Shown here piece by piece: positions 36,301 to 50,300 of a stretch of 64,000 nt of DNA (positions are counted from its first letter, which is position 1; each line of letters starts with the position of its first letter). The stretch is from Lophius americanus (taxonomy: Eukaryota; Chordata; Actinopteri; Lophiiformes; Lophiidae): the NCBI GenBank assembly GCA_037951165.1, contig JBBDHG010000008.1, positions 9,803,501-9,867,500 of the forward strand, in the 5' to 3' direction. The notes under the pieces are model-generated. The model made no database searches and was not told where the DNA came from. It was given only the letters and a program-made list of their open reading frames with translations. A program made the position numbers and the translations under genes.

Positions 36301-39300
36301 TTGATGTCTACTGCAGGTCCCGGTGGCTCACTGCTTTGGCCCGGCCAGTCAGAAGAAACGTTTCTGCTGTGTCTGCAGAAAACAAACAGAGGGAAGCACG
36401 GCACTGCGCTGCGAAGGTCAGACCTCTTACAACTGTTCAAACAACGTCTGATATGAAGTACGTCGCCTAGAAACGCAGTTTCCAGTGTGACGGCTCCATT
36501 TTATGACCTCCGGCTTCATGTCAAAACATTATTAAGTAGAAATAACTGTGTGAGGTCCATTGAGACATTCGTAGAAATATAAAAAAATCAAGTAAGGAAT
36601 AGTTGCTTCCAAAACAATCTCAACACAAGGTCCATTTTCTATAAATGATGTTCTTATAATATAACATGTTCTTGGTTCGCGTGATCTTGCTCTTGAATTT
36701 GCTGTATTCAACCTTCATAAGAATCATCAGACATGTTGAAACCTGATGCCAACCTTTACAGATATAGTTTTGCAGTATAATTCCAAAATACATTTTCATA
36801 ATGACATCATGCTTAAACTCCAATATGCCACACCACAGCTGACCCAAATGTACGCTCTTAATAAGACACAGAAGTTCTGGATTAGTTTTCTGTGGAACGA
36901 TGAAACAAACCTTTAACAAGAGAGACATACAGATTGTCATAGCAAGCTAGTTACTTTACCTAAATTTCATAAATACATCTTTTCCTCACTCAAAATGTAA
37001 AAAAAAGAAAAACAATAGTTTCCTTTTCTCCGCTCAGTAGGTCTCTGTGTAGTCTGAATCTTTCAAATTCCATTTTTATTTGGACTGTTGGACCTAGGTA
37101 AATCAGAAATGGATGAAGAAAGAGAAACTAAAATCCTAACTAATAACAACTAGGGCCACCATTATATATATTATTCATGTTACACAGTATGCGGTGTTCG
37201 GAACAAATAATGTGCAGTTCTGGCTCACACAGTGTTTAACTATCCAAACTAGTATTCAAATGAATGATAACAGATGGATTGATGTATATATGCATCGGTT
37301 TCTTCTACGTTTTTCATACTTTTCACCATATTTGAACGGGAACATGTGCAGGAAGGGGCTGCTGCAGCGCTCAGGTCCGTTGTCTCAAATGTTACTGAAG
37401 GTCAGATCTCCTCCAGTGGGTCAGAGACATGGTGATGGTCTAAGTCAGATGGAGAACAGGATTGGATAGACAGAATCCATGAATTATTCTCAAAAATATG
37501 TTGATCATAACGTAGGTAGACTTTCTTCAAAACTTTTTTCAAAATAGGTCCATTATCTGTTCAGATTCTTAATAGGCACATTTTTTTTCTTTTCAATTCA
37601 TTCCTTGAAATTCTTCTAAAATCAGTAGGCCCTTATTTCTCATTTCTCACAGCTACAAACCTTTGCAATATTTATCCATATCATTGAGGTATTGTGTCAG
37701 ATGCTGACTCTTGTGTCAACTGGTGTTGTCTTTGACATGGACAAGAAGTTGCACTTGAACTCTGGGCAAAGACATCAACTGTCGGAACTGACATTTATAT
37801 TCCGCAACATCAGAGGGGATGTGTTGTCAGATTCCCCGCAAGTCAGAACCCTAAGATAGAAGGCAGCAGTAAATATTTCACAACAAGAAAATTCTGCTCC
37901 AGGTCAGATGAGATCAGATTAGCCGAGAATACGTCTATACATTTATACAATATTTAAGAAAGACCTTCATTACTTTTTTTAATGTATGGAGAGCACATAT
38001 TTTTGACATGACCTGGATGGCCTCTAGCTTATAGTGTATAATAATCATCATATGACATTGCATTTCTGACGTAACGTGTGTGTGTGTTTTTGTGTGTGTT
38101 CGTGTTCCAGTGTGTGAGCTGCACGTTCATGCTGACTGTGCCCCCTTCAGCTGTGCAGACTGTCGGAGCCCTCACCTGGACGTGACTCTGGAGCAGGTCG
38201 GTGTCACCTCTTTAGACTATAACGCACTCAGAGCACATACACCAATCAGCCATAACATTATGACCACTTATGAGGCAAGATTAGGTGTTTGATAATATCT
38301 TAAAAATGCTATCAGTCAAAAATGGCCATCGTGGGGATCTGTGCGACTTCTACAATGACCAACTTGTGATGGCTAGACGGCTGGGTCAGTGATTCTCCAG
38401 AACTGCAGATCTTGTCAGGTGATATGCAGTGTACCTTCCAAAATGATCTAAGGAAGGACAAATATAGAACTGTCACAGGATTATGGTTATCTCAAGGCTC
38501 ATTCATCCTCTTGGGGAGCGAAGGCTAATCCATGTTGTCCAGTCTCACAAAGAACTACTATTGCGGATATTGGCAGAAAAGTTAATACTGGTTCTGAGAT
38601 GTCCGAACACAGTGCATCACAGCTTTCTTTGTCTGTGGCTGTGTAGCCACAGACTGATCAAGGATCCCATTATGCTCCTTGTCCACTGTTGAAAGTGTCT
38701 ACAATGGTAATGTCAGCATCGGAACTGGACCACAGAAGGCAAACGCTGGCCTCATCCGATGAATCACATTCTGTTTCACGTCTCGTTGACGACTTGGTGC
38801 ATTTTTGTCGCTTACCCAGGGAAAGGATCGCATCAGGATGCACTATGGGATTAAAAAGGAGGGATACATCGTAATGCTTTCAGCAATGTTCTGCTTGTCG
38901 TTCATGTAGATGTTACTTTGACACCAAAAACCTACCTAAACAATATTTGTCCACCCCACCATGGACACAGTTTGCGCTGATGTCATCGACAACTTACTTT
39001 GAGTGATGGATCCTGCCAGACAGCAAAGAATGGTTCAGGAATGGTTTGAGGAACACAAGTCAGTTCAAGGTGTTGTCTTGGCCTCCAGACTCCCCAGATC
39101 TCAATAAAACCACCATCTGTTAAATGTGCCCCAGCACATTTAACAGATGCAAAGAAATCTGATCCATGGCTGTTCCACCTCGCAACTGACAGCACTTTAA
39201 GGATCTGATGCTAACAGTGTGGTGCCAGATACTGCAGCACGGCCTCGGAGGTCTTATGGAGTCCATGCCTTGAAAGGGTCGGAGCTGATTTGGTGGCAAA

Positions 39301-42300
39301 AGGGTGGCCTGCTGTACACAATATTTGGCCATATTTGCAATGCCTTTTTTCAGTCAGACCTAAAGGATCTGAAAGTTTCTGTAAAATAAAAAAACTCCGA
39401 AACAATGGCAGTAATTTATTCCTTTCTTATTCAGGCCTCTGAAAGGAAAAGTGATCCCACTTAGAATGCGCGTATGTTCACACTCATCAACAGATGCTCG
39501 GTTGTTGTATCTTTTCATCCTTTGCATAGCACATGAGGCATGACTTTGCTTGTGGATTACAATCGCACCTTGTCCTTCTAGACGCAGAAAAAAAACCTCT
39601 TGAAAAGGGTATTTTGTTGTAGTTCAACAACCTTCATCTTCTCCATGATCTGTGTGTCACAGCTGCAGTTCCACCTTCTGATCCTGGCGTTGATATGTCA
39701 AATCAACTGGCACAGTGTTTAAAACACCTGCGTACACCTGTCCCTTTAACCACACTCACCTTTACCCTCATGCTGCCAACGACCCAGCGTCCTTCAGTAC
39801 GGGGGAGGGCTAAAGAAAAGAAAAAGAAAGCAGAAATCTACAGAGAGTCAAAGATACTCGGAGTCAGAACATTAGTGTTTGTGCTTCTTTTAACACGGTC
39901 TGACTTCCTGTCTGTGGCTCTTTGCACCAAACCAGTTGTTTCCTGAAGAAGACTGTAGAAACATATCAGGGGAGACTTAATGCACATTTGGCGCTCAGTG
40001 AATATTTGACGCTGACAATAAACTCCAACAAATAGTTCAGTTAAAGCTCTTTGGAGATGAGTCTTTGAAGTTTTATGACGAGGGATAGGAGAGAAGAAGA
40101 AGCATTTTAGCTTAGGTTTCTTTTTTTTGCATACTTCTGACTTGAATGACTACAGAGTAATAAAAAATGATAAGCAAATTGTGAAATATTCCAGAATCTA
40201 TTGGAACATCCTGATTCACAGCAGCAGAGAAAATGAAGCTCTCACTCATGATCAGCTCCTTTTCTCCCCAGGATACCTTTCACCATCACTGGAGGGAGGG
40301 TAATCTGTCATCAGCAGCGAGGTGTGAAGTTTGCAGGCGGTCCTGTGGTTCATCTGATGTTCTGGCCGGGATGAGGTGTGAGTGGTGCGGCGTCACGGTA
40401 AGAACCAACGAGACCACGTAACAAAATCCCCGGTGTTTTTTGATGAGAACAGTTACAAAATAAATCTTTGCACAACTGTTTTTTCAAGCCATGTGCATTA
40501 AAGGGCTAAATTAATATTTAGTTTACAAGATGGCCATCATTTTCAAATCTTCCGGCTAAACATTTATTATGACAACCCTCATCCCCTAAATAAGTGGAAG
40601 AAAAGTAATTTCAACCCAATGCATGCGTGAGCTCACCAATCTGCATTTCTTTTTCTACATTGTTGTGCTGCTTTTATGCTTAACGCCACGAAAATCCGTC
40701 ATGATGAGCTCCAAGCTATTAGAAGATAAAACTTCATTATACTAACGTTCTGTCTGAAGGCTCCTTCATGTCCTGTGGCGCCTGAAATCCCAACTTTGCT
40801 ATGTTTGAATGGCCTCCTCCAATTGTGTTTTTTTAAGTAGGAATTCTCACGGGGGATGTGGAGTCATGTCCGAGAGAGGTCATATTTTCAGACTTATTCA
40901 CACAGTAAATCTATTTTTGTCATCTGACGGTGAGATGACAGGAGGCGATAAAATGATGATCTGATTGTAGGGGGCACCTTCAGTTCTAACGTTCAGCCAG
41001 AGCGATGACTCATCAGAGCAGTCAGTTTGCATTTGAAAGATATTTGGCCCTGGGTTTTACCACCCTGGATAAATATAGTCTTTCCTACCTTGTGCCTGGA
41101 ACTTGCATCACCTGCAAGCAGGAAATGAGCGTCACGCAGATATTTTTTGGTGACATTTCTATTGTTGTTTATTTTTAGTTATGCCTAGAAGGATGTTGGC
41201 CTGGAACAAAGAGTTATTACATCCACCAAGTTTATGTTATTTCCAACATTTGTTTGCTTTTTAAAAAAAAAAGCTATGAATATAATATATAGAATCTTAA
41301 AATTTCATTTGCTAAAGCAGATAACGCCGTTTTACATAAACGGTTTGATTTGACAAAGTAGAATTGACATAAGAAAAGATTTATGTCTTAAAAAATTTTA
41401 CTTGATACTTTTATCAAATAAATAGAATGCGATTTATAAAAAGAAAAATTGCGAAATCGGATAACTCCACAATTTATGCCTCACCATTGAAAGGGGCCAT
41501 ATAATGGCTCTGTGCTGACTGTAATGGTGAGAATAAAACTAATAATCATGAAAAGATACTCATGCTCAACACAGTTTTATCAGCTCGTCATTAGCTTATT
41601 CCCCTTCATCACTGCTTTCCTCCAAGTCCTGTCTGCTAACATCACGTCCCGCAGCAGCCAAGGCATCATCACAGAATGTGTGGACTGTTTCAACAACCCC
41701 AAGTTCACCTAGCACAGGCTCAGTCGATTCATCTGTCTCTGTTAAGAAACAGCAGCGACTTTTCACAGTTTCTGCCAAAAAACATGAGCTTTGACCCAGT
41801 TTCCATTAGGCATTATCAAGTTTTTGTACCATAATGGATTTTGGATTCTGAAACAGCTTTATTTAAAGTGTTAATTACAACTCTCAGCCTTTGTCTGTTG
41901 CAGATGAAAATTTCAAATTTTTTATTAAAATTTTTGAGAGAGAGGGGTTGGCCCAGGGAACAGTACATCAGCTGTTTGTGGTTATCTTGATCATTCCAGT
42001 CCTCCAATCCAGAGGAGGACTGGATTCATTCATCGATGAGGCAGGGAATCATAAACCGGGCCATGATGCCTGGGTGTTCAGGGAGGATGAGTAGAGAAGG
42101 GATGCCTTCTACCAGGAAAGAGCCCCATGTTCAACTGGATCGGAGCTCCATTACAGATTTGTTTAGAAAAGTGAGCTTCCCATGGTCAATTTCTGTTGAA
42201 ACTGAACTATGATGTTGGAGTTCTGTCTACGTTGAGTTGTATTTTTCAATGAAATTGTGCCATTAAGTAACAGACTCAGAAAACCTGGGACAAATATTTT

Positions 42301-43277
42301 TTCCAGGATACTGTGGGAGCTGTGGATTTCAAGTTTTTCGCGAAATTATATGAAATTATATGAAATTATATGAAATTATATGAAATTATATGAAGCTGCG
42401 GTCTAATTAACTAAGACCAAACTGCGCTTAAACACCCACAATATCTTTATATATGGTTGATGTGCTTGTTCTCTGTTCTCATGCTGTCTTCACAGAGCCA
42501 TGCGGCATGTTATATCAGTGTGCCACCAGAGTGCACTCTGGGACGTTTACGCTACATGCTGCTGCATCCCAACTGCGTCCGTCTCGACTCTAGAAATTTC
42601 AGCAAGATGCACTGCTATCGCATCACAGAGAGTTACAACCAGGACCTGGGTACGCACGCACCTACACACACAAACACAGACAAACAGACACACACACAGC
42701 ACCTACCACATCCTCTGTGATGCTTTTGAAACCCTCGACTTTTTTCCCGACAACCTCAAACCGCTCATCTGAGCGTTACAAACAAAATCTAAGGTTTTCT
42801 TAACAGCCTAACAACAGTAATGAGATTAAATATTTGGTAGGTTTATTCATCATGTTAAGTATAGAAAGACTTGACCAGCACCACCAGTAGAAGCTGGTTC
42901 CTTGTCCTTTGGTTTATTTGTTATTCTGATAATTGTACCTATTGACTTCTGCATATAAATGGCAGTGCTTTTTTTTTTTTTTTTACAACTTTGCTTGGTT
43001 GTTGCTTCCCTATACCCTTAGACATCAAAACAAGGTTGTAACAACAACTAGTACAAGATTTTATTCAGGTTAATGAAAGATACAGGAGAGCTCACACAGA
43101 AGTTAGTCAAATAAAACTCTAAAGTGAGCATCTATATGTTTATATTTTATTGAAATTTTGGCGCATTGTCATTTTAAAAAATTGACTAATATTAAAAAGT
43201 GAAATTAACTGTTAAATGATCCAAAATTCTCAAAAGCATGAATTTAACAAGTTAAAGTACGACAGAAAACTATACGC

Positions 43278-43343
<66 letters not shown>

Positions 43344-44329
43344 TTTTTTACAGAGAACTGCTCTTAAGATTGATTTTTTTTTTTTTTTATGTTTTCTTTT
43401 CATTCTATTTCCGCTCAATCTCAATATGATTAAAATAAACGCATAAGCCTCATTCCTATCCTGTCCCAGATTTAACAAATCTGAAACTTTGCATATGTTT
43501 TTAGATATTTACTTTCAGTTGAGGTTCTCATACTCGCTTGAATTTCCAAAAGTGTACCAAATAAATCACTGGGGAAGACACGTTATTAATATCTTTGTTT
43601 CCATCCATGTTGTCAGCCGATAACTCGGATGATGTGGAGTCGTCTGTTGCTGTGTCTAAAGACGGTCAGCCGACTGCTCCAGAGTCAGGTCAGTTCACAG
43701 ATTAAAACGCTCTTCCACAAGAGGAATTTTGGTTTTGGAATATTTATTTAAAAATCCACTGGAACCTTTACGCACATGATATTTGTCGCAACTTTATTTT
43801 CACTATTTTTTCTTGATATATTGTAGAATTCCCAGTGTTTCCAGATATATCAAATGTGTCCTAATATATCTTGTAAAATGATGATGTAAAGTTAGGTTTG
43901 TTTTATGACCTACAGGGAAGCAGTTTCTCAAGGTGTTTGATGGAGACGACGCATCCAAGCGTGGAACCTTCAGATTGGTCTCCCTCCTTCGAGCCACAAA
44001 GAATGAGGAAGTGGTGGTGAGAGTTCAGTCTCGTCCCTAAACCCACTACTAGCACTACCACTAGTAGTAATATCACTACTTCCTCTGGCACTTTTACTAC
44101 TACTACTATCGTTACCAATAATAGCACCCTTACTACCAGTACCAGTACTAGAACTATTACTACTACTACTACTAATAATAGTTCTACCACTGCTAGCACT
44201 GCTACTAGTATTAGCGATAGATCTAGCACCAGGATCACTTATATGTGTACTAGCATTATGACCAGTAGCTGTGCTACTACTACCACAACTAGCTCTAACG
44301 CTACAACTAATAGCACCACTACCACTAGC

Positions 44330-44363
<34 letters not shown>

Positions 44364-47300
44364 TTAAATTAACTCGTCTGCTGTACCATGTACTTGTTAA
44401 TTATCTTTCATGTGATAGAAAACTGAATAATCTTCGTTGCACGGTGTATAAAAAATTGTAATTTAGCCCAAATTGTGTTCATTATTGGATGTTATTTCCC
44501 ATGTTTGCCAGGACCAGTGTCCTTAGCTCCAACTATTTCCGCCATTATTGACAATATTGACAAAATCACTTTACCTAGTACATCTACTACTTGAATACTA
44601 AAAAATGTCTGATGCTACTAGTGCCGTGTGATATTATTTTTATATCACATTGTCAAGTGTTTCCTGACACTGTAGTACTTGAATTATCCTGCAGGAAGCA
44701 GCACTGAGGGCCTTCTACCTCCCCGATGAACCCCTGTGGCACGAATTGCATGAGATCGGCGGATTGCAGCGTCTCCATAGGGACGATATCCTCAACCGTA
44801 ATGGCGGTCTAGAGAATAGGGGGTCTCTGAAGGATGGAGGCGAGTCCTGGCTACTGAGGGTCAAACCCCGAGACTCTGATGTCATTGAGGTGCACACAAG
44901 CTGGCCCAGGTGAGACGGACTGAAGTCAAAGCAGTTGATCAACCATTTGTCTCTCAGTGAATGATCCCTGTATTTTTCTCAGAGGTAGCAGTTATTAAAT
45001 ATTTGAACCTGCGTTGTGTTTCAGGTCAGCTGCAGGTTTTATCTCCGTCTCTGTCTCTAAGAGCAGCACAGCAGCTTCAGTTCTCTCTGAGGTCCTCACG
45101 CAACTGAACAGACAGGTACAATGACCCTCCAGAGATTTTTAGCTTGGGCTTGAATCTAGTTTAACCATTACAAAAACCCAAGGAGAAAACTGCCGTGTTT
45201 TAATCCATCTTCAGTTAATGCCGGAGCTCCTATTGACTACTTTGTGTTGTTTCAGGAGGTAGACACATCCAGTTTCAGCCTGATGGAGGTCTGCATGAGC
45301 AGCAAACAAGGTGAGCAGTAAAGGCAAGCAGAAAGGACACACATAGAACACCACCCTAAAACCCTATGCTTTTTTTCAGGGTCAATAGAAATTAGACCAA
45401 ACGCTGCCATTCAGGTGATGAATATAAAAGTCAGTGCTGGACAAAAAAACCTAAAACCCCAAAATAAACGTATTATAACCTGTAATATCCGTAAATGGCT
45501 GCCGCACTGTGTGAGAACTCATCACTGAGGAACAGCATCTCTTCATCATGAATCTTTAAATCTCAACCTACCCCTCGATAAGCGGAGGAAAATAGATGGA
45601 TGGCTGTTATCCAGAAATCTAAGTAGTGCATCAGATTAAATCCACACATGATCTCAAACTGTACGTCAGTTTCTTCAATAGAAAATGTACAAATGGTTTT
45701 AATTTAGTTGCGGGATCTGTGAGGGATGATATGACAGAAACACATCTATGCAAACATACATTACAACATTACAGGACCATAATAATGAAATCTGTAATAT
45801 AAACTAATCAGCCACAACATTAGGACCGCTAACTGGTATAATTGTTATGTCGTCACAGCAATTGATTTGTTTTAATTATTTATGTATAAATGGATACATC
45901 TTTGTGTATACAGCTTACAATTAGAATGAACTATGATTATGCCTAGCTAGCAGATGTTATGTACTAATTTTGTGAATTATTATTATAAATAATCGATTGT
46001 CGATTGTACTCTTTATTATTATCTCTTTTGCTCTTACTTTGAACGAGTCGCGTCCTTTCCTACAAAGATAATAGCATGTATTCCAATCATAACAAACAAG
46101 AATTATTGATATTGAACAGTAGGGTTCGTAGTTGAGCCTTAAAAAGTTTGTATGACTGGATGATTTTGTGTGGATTCTTGGTAAAAAATATTTTAGGTCA
46201 GATATTAGCAAGCTAACGTTAGCGTTGTTGGTGCACTTTGCTACTCGGTATCTACACATCGCCTTCAGAGAAGTATTTAAATGACAGCTTGGCTCAATCT
46301 TGGACCTATTTTAATTTTGCCCCAACCGCTTTTATTAAGTCACGATGAAGCACCGATTTAAGCGAGAGACTAAGTTTGACCTGGTGAACAGAAGGTCATG
46401 ACCTCTCCATGCTTTCCACCAGTGCAGAGACAGACGCTGACTCCTGAGGAGATGATTCTGGACAAGCTGCATGATATCAGGAAGGTAAGAGAAAAAGAAA
46501 CACTGCATCAACAAGACACACAAACTGGAAGGAAAGGCAGTAGAGCACAGACCCCCATCCAGGTCCAACTGCCCCTTTTATTTAATTTAAATCCTAATCC
46601 AAAATCAAGTTATTAACCTAACCTGATAAAGTTATCCACATCACATCCGGCTGACCATAGCCACATCGTTATTGCATCAAGTAGATATGCGTCTGTAACT
46701 GAGTTATCAGCCAACCAACCTACGGAAGGGAAATCACTGGCCATGATGGGAGTAAAATTATATGATATATGAATGTAAATGAAAAGTCTTTGTATCTTTA
46801 GAAATTAAATTAAATCAAAAATCTGAAAATTTAAAATTTTTGCTTTTAGTACTCTTGTTTACTTCTCCATAAACATCAAAACAATGGATAAGATGCTGAT
46901 TTCTGAACCTATTTATATCTCAAAACAAGTGTGCCGTTAAAATGGCCACCTTCAGGATTCTTGGCATGACAAAGAAAGAGAAAAAAGGATCCACTCTGGA
47001 TAAACTCTAAAATTCACTGTTTCTCTCATTGACACATGTTAAAACTTTCCATCCGAGGAAGGTCTGCACACAACACAGGTTTCTCCACGCACAGCAAAGC
47101 TCACTGTATAGCAATGCTGTCGGTGACCCACTGGCCCTCCCAGCAGTATCAACCAGGGCTTTAAATGTAGCTGGCTAACTATAGGCTTTAGAAACCAGTT
47201 TTTAGTGAGATGTGTGCTTGTATTTTGCCTTCATTTCACCTTCCTTTCTTTCATTCATTTTTATATGGGGTCCATCATGTTACTCTATACCTCGAATGAT

Positions 47301-50300
47301 GATTTATTTTTATTCCCCAGGTGTCTCTGCGTCAGATGAACCAGACTCGCTTTTACATTGTGGAGAACAGGAACCGAGTGGTGCAGGTCAATCTGCTGAT
47401 TGGAGAACTACCTCTCCGGCTGGCTGTAGAGGACTACGTCCAGCTGATGCAGGAGCACCTCGCCATCAAGAGTGAGTCTGAGCTCAGAGCTAAACATGCC
47501 TGAGCAGTGTTCATTAAAAATGGCTCAACACAAAGCTTTTATCAGTGCAAACATCAGAGCACCTGGGTTATTTATTTTTTCTTGTGTTTCTGTACCACTC
47601 ATCTGTGTTTTCGTGATTTTGGGCAGTAAAACATTAAATTTACTACTGCATCTACCCTGTACTTACTTGAGAGATTCCATTGAAAGTTACTAAATATATT
47701 CTCGAAAAGTTGATAATATCATGGAATCTATCATGTATATAACATATTTTACCTATATTTTAATGTAATAGTTCATTATTTGCTCCATTTGGGGACCTTT
47801 CTTTTCCCCTTATATTAAAAATGCAGTGGAAATACACATTTCATTTCAGGAGTTGATTGGGGGGATTGCTTGAACAACGAAGGGGATTGGGGAGTTTTCA
47901 GAGACATATCTTTGCTGTCGTCCCAACAGCATAAGTTTAGTTGGATTTAGTTAGATAGATAGACACATACTGCAGATAGAGTACTTCATTAATCCCTGTG
48001 GGGAATTACTCTTAGTTACTCTTCAGATTAGAGTATTTAATACCCTTCCCAGAGTTCATGATTTTTGACCGGAATTTTAAGAATCCTAAACAAAATCTTC
48101 CCATGCTTGTTTGGGATTTGAAACAATGCTCTTCAATAAAATACTGTTAATGAATATCTCCCTTTTGATTGACTGTTGGGTTATTTGCCGAGTTTATTAC
48201 AGGAAAGTCTGAGCTCCATTTTCGGTCTCCTTCTTCTTACAGATGACTGAACTTCTGTTTTTCTGATTCTGCAGGTCACCTAGTCACCATCAGCAATGTC
48301 TATGGCAGTCAAGGTGAGATGATTGTCAGGGAAACCACCATATCACAAGTGTGTGCGTTTACTGATCTAAAGAGTAGGAAATGTCCATGTAAAGACTGAA
48401 CTGTCTCATTGGTGAATATGTGTGAACCTCCTCCCTGCGTATGTTGCGTTCAGGTGCACTGGAATTGCAGATCTCGTGTTTTTCTGAAGCAGAGAGGATC
48501 TATATGCTGGCTAAAGACACAACTGTGGACAACAAGTCGCTTACTTCACTCGTCATCCCAGTGATCAAGGTACCTCATTAGGAACTCTGAGGCAGCCTTG
48601 TAAAGTTCACTAGTTCATTTAATTTGTGGCTGGACTTCATTCTCCATGTCGCACACCTTCCTCTTCACAACAAATCTGTGATGGAGCACAGGTGCAGCTC
48701 CTCCCCTTTTGATCAGCAGATAGGTGTCGCAATGGGTCCCTCACTGAATAATGTTTTTGGACCATTTAACATATCTCCATTGTGATTTATAGTTTGTGAA
48801 GGTGTTAGTAATCCTTCATCAGCTTAAGTTTTCTGATTGTGACAACCCAACTGATCAGCGATTACTTATCTCGTCATCTCAGCACAGCAAATTAGGAGAA
48901 GACATCTGTCCTCTTCTGGTGTACGTTAACCCAAAGAGCGGCGGTCTGAAAGGCAGGGAGCTTCTCTACAGCTTCCGTAAACTACTCAACCCTCATCAGG
49001 TCTTTGACATTTCCAACGGAGGACCGCTGGCTGGGTGAGAGCCGATTACACTCCCTGAAAACTGAGATTCAGAGCTGCACACTGCAACAACTAGATAGAA
49101 CATCCAGTGTCCTTACTCCCCCACACCCATTCCAGTAAAATATTTAATGAAGCCTCCGGACGCTTTGATTTTGATTATAATAATATGAGGTACAATCTTT
49201 CTGCTCTGGTCCAGCCTCCATACATTCCGGAAGGTTCCCAAGTTTCGGGTGCTGGTCTGTGGCGGTGATGGGACCGTTGGCTGGGTGTTGGGGGTGCTGG
49301 AGGCCATCCGGCACACACTGGTCTGTCGAGAGCCACCCATTGGCATCGTACCCCTGGGAACAGGTCAGACCAGCACTTCTTGATGGTTATTTTTTCATCA
49401 CCTAGGTTAGCGGTGGTTGTGGGGTATGCTAGAGCATCTACTCAAAGATACTAGTTTCAGTGGAGTTATATCGAACAGACGGCAGTTCTTCTTCAGTCAG
49501 GTTTTATACAGAGATTAGTTATCATTAAATGTTTAAACTGTGATGGAGTCCTGTAGAGCCAGAAAACGACTGCTGAGGTTAGAGGTTCAATATCTATTAA
49601 AACAGGCACTGTGGTCTATTTTGCGTTTCCTCAGGTAACGACTTGGCTCGTGTCTTGCGCTGGGGAGCAGGTTACAGTGGCGAGGACCCCCATAACATCC
49701 TGGTCTCTGTTGACGAGGCCGATGAAGTTCTCATGGATAGATGGACCATCTTGCTGGATGCCCAGGATATTTCAGAAGACGGCAAAGAAAACGGCTTCCT
49801 GGAACCCCCCAAGGTCTGATCCAGATGCTGCGGGATAGTCAGGACCATCCAATGTCTCGTTATGTTTTTTATAAATCAGTCCCTCAAATGTGGTTTGGTT
49901 TCTTTGAATTGGTCTCAATTAAAGTTCTACAAGTAGCTGGTATCATAGAAATGTTTCACAGCAAAATTAAGACTCCGTCATTCAGGATAAAAACCTGCCT
50001 CAGCCAAACAATCCCTTACATATTGACATATTCCAATTATGAACTGAGCCACACCACATAGAAGGTTTATTTAACATGTCACGTAAGATGTGAGCCTGTT
50101 TTTCTAATCCCCATCACTGATTTCGGAGTCAGGCAAAGTCTCAGCCATGCTTTATATTTTAAGATGTGAATTAGAACAAGAGTGGCTGTCGTCAGACATG
50201 TTTTGTTCTCGGGCTCTCCCTCGTCCATGAGTAGAACTCTGAACTCCTGCTTTAACTGACTGCAGGAAGTAAAAAAGAAAAGGGCCACCAATGTTCAAAC

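Larger units (their letters stand above)
32264..36316 (+). other. dgkq: dgkq intron 2
   Basis: About 4.05 kb. The first 2.6 kb is AT-rich with no feature seen; the rest is a dead Tc1-like element with a 190-bp internal duplication. Confidence 0.8.

Noticed and set aside
36620..36940. 106-codon minus ORF in dgkq intron 3 as a transposase fragment
   Set aside because: Some phrases recalled Tc1 transposase, but I could not line up consecutive motifs, so no call was made.
43216..43478. ORFs with IYIYIY repeats on both strands
   Set aside because: They come from the (TA)n microsatellite in dgkq intron 6.
43903..44238. Val/Leu-rich 111-codon minus ORF resembling a membrane protein
   Set aside because: It is the reverse reading of the ACT trinucleotide array.
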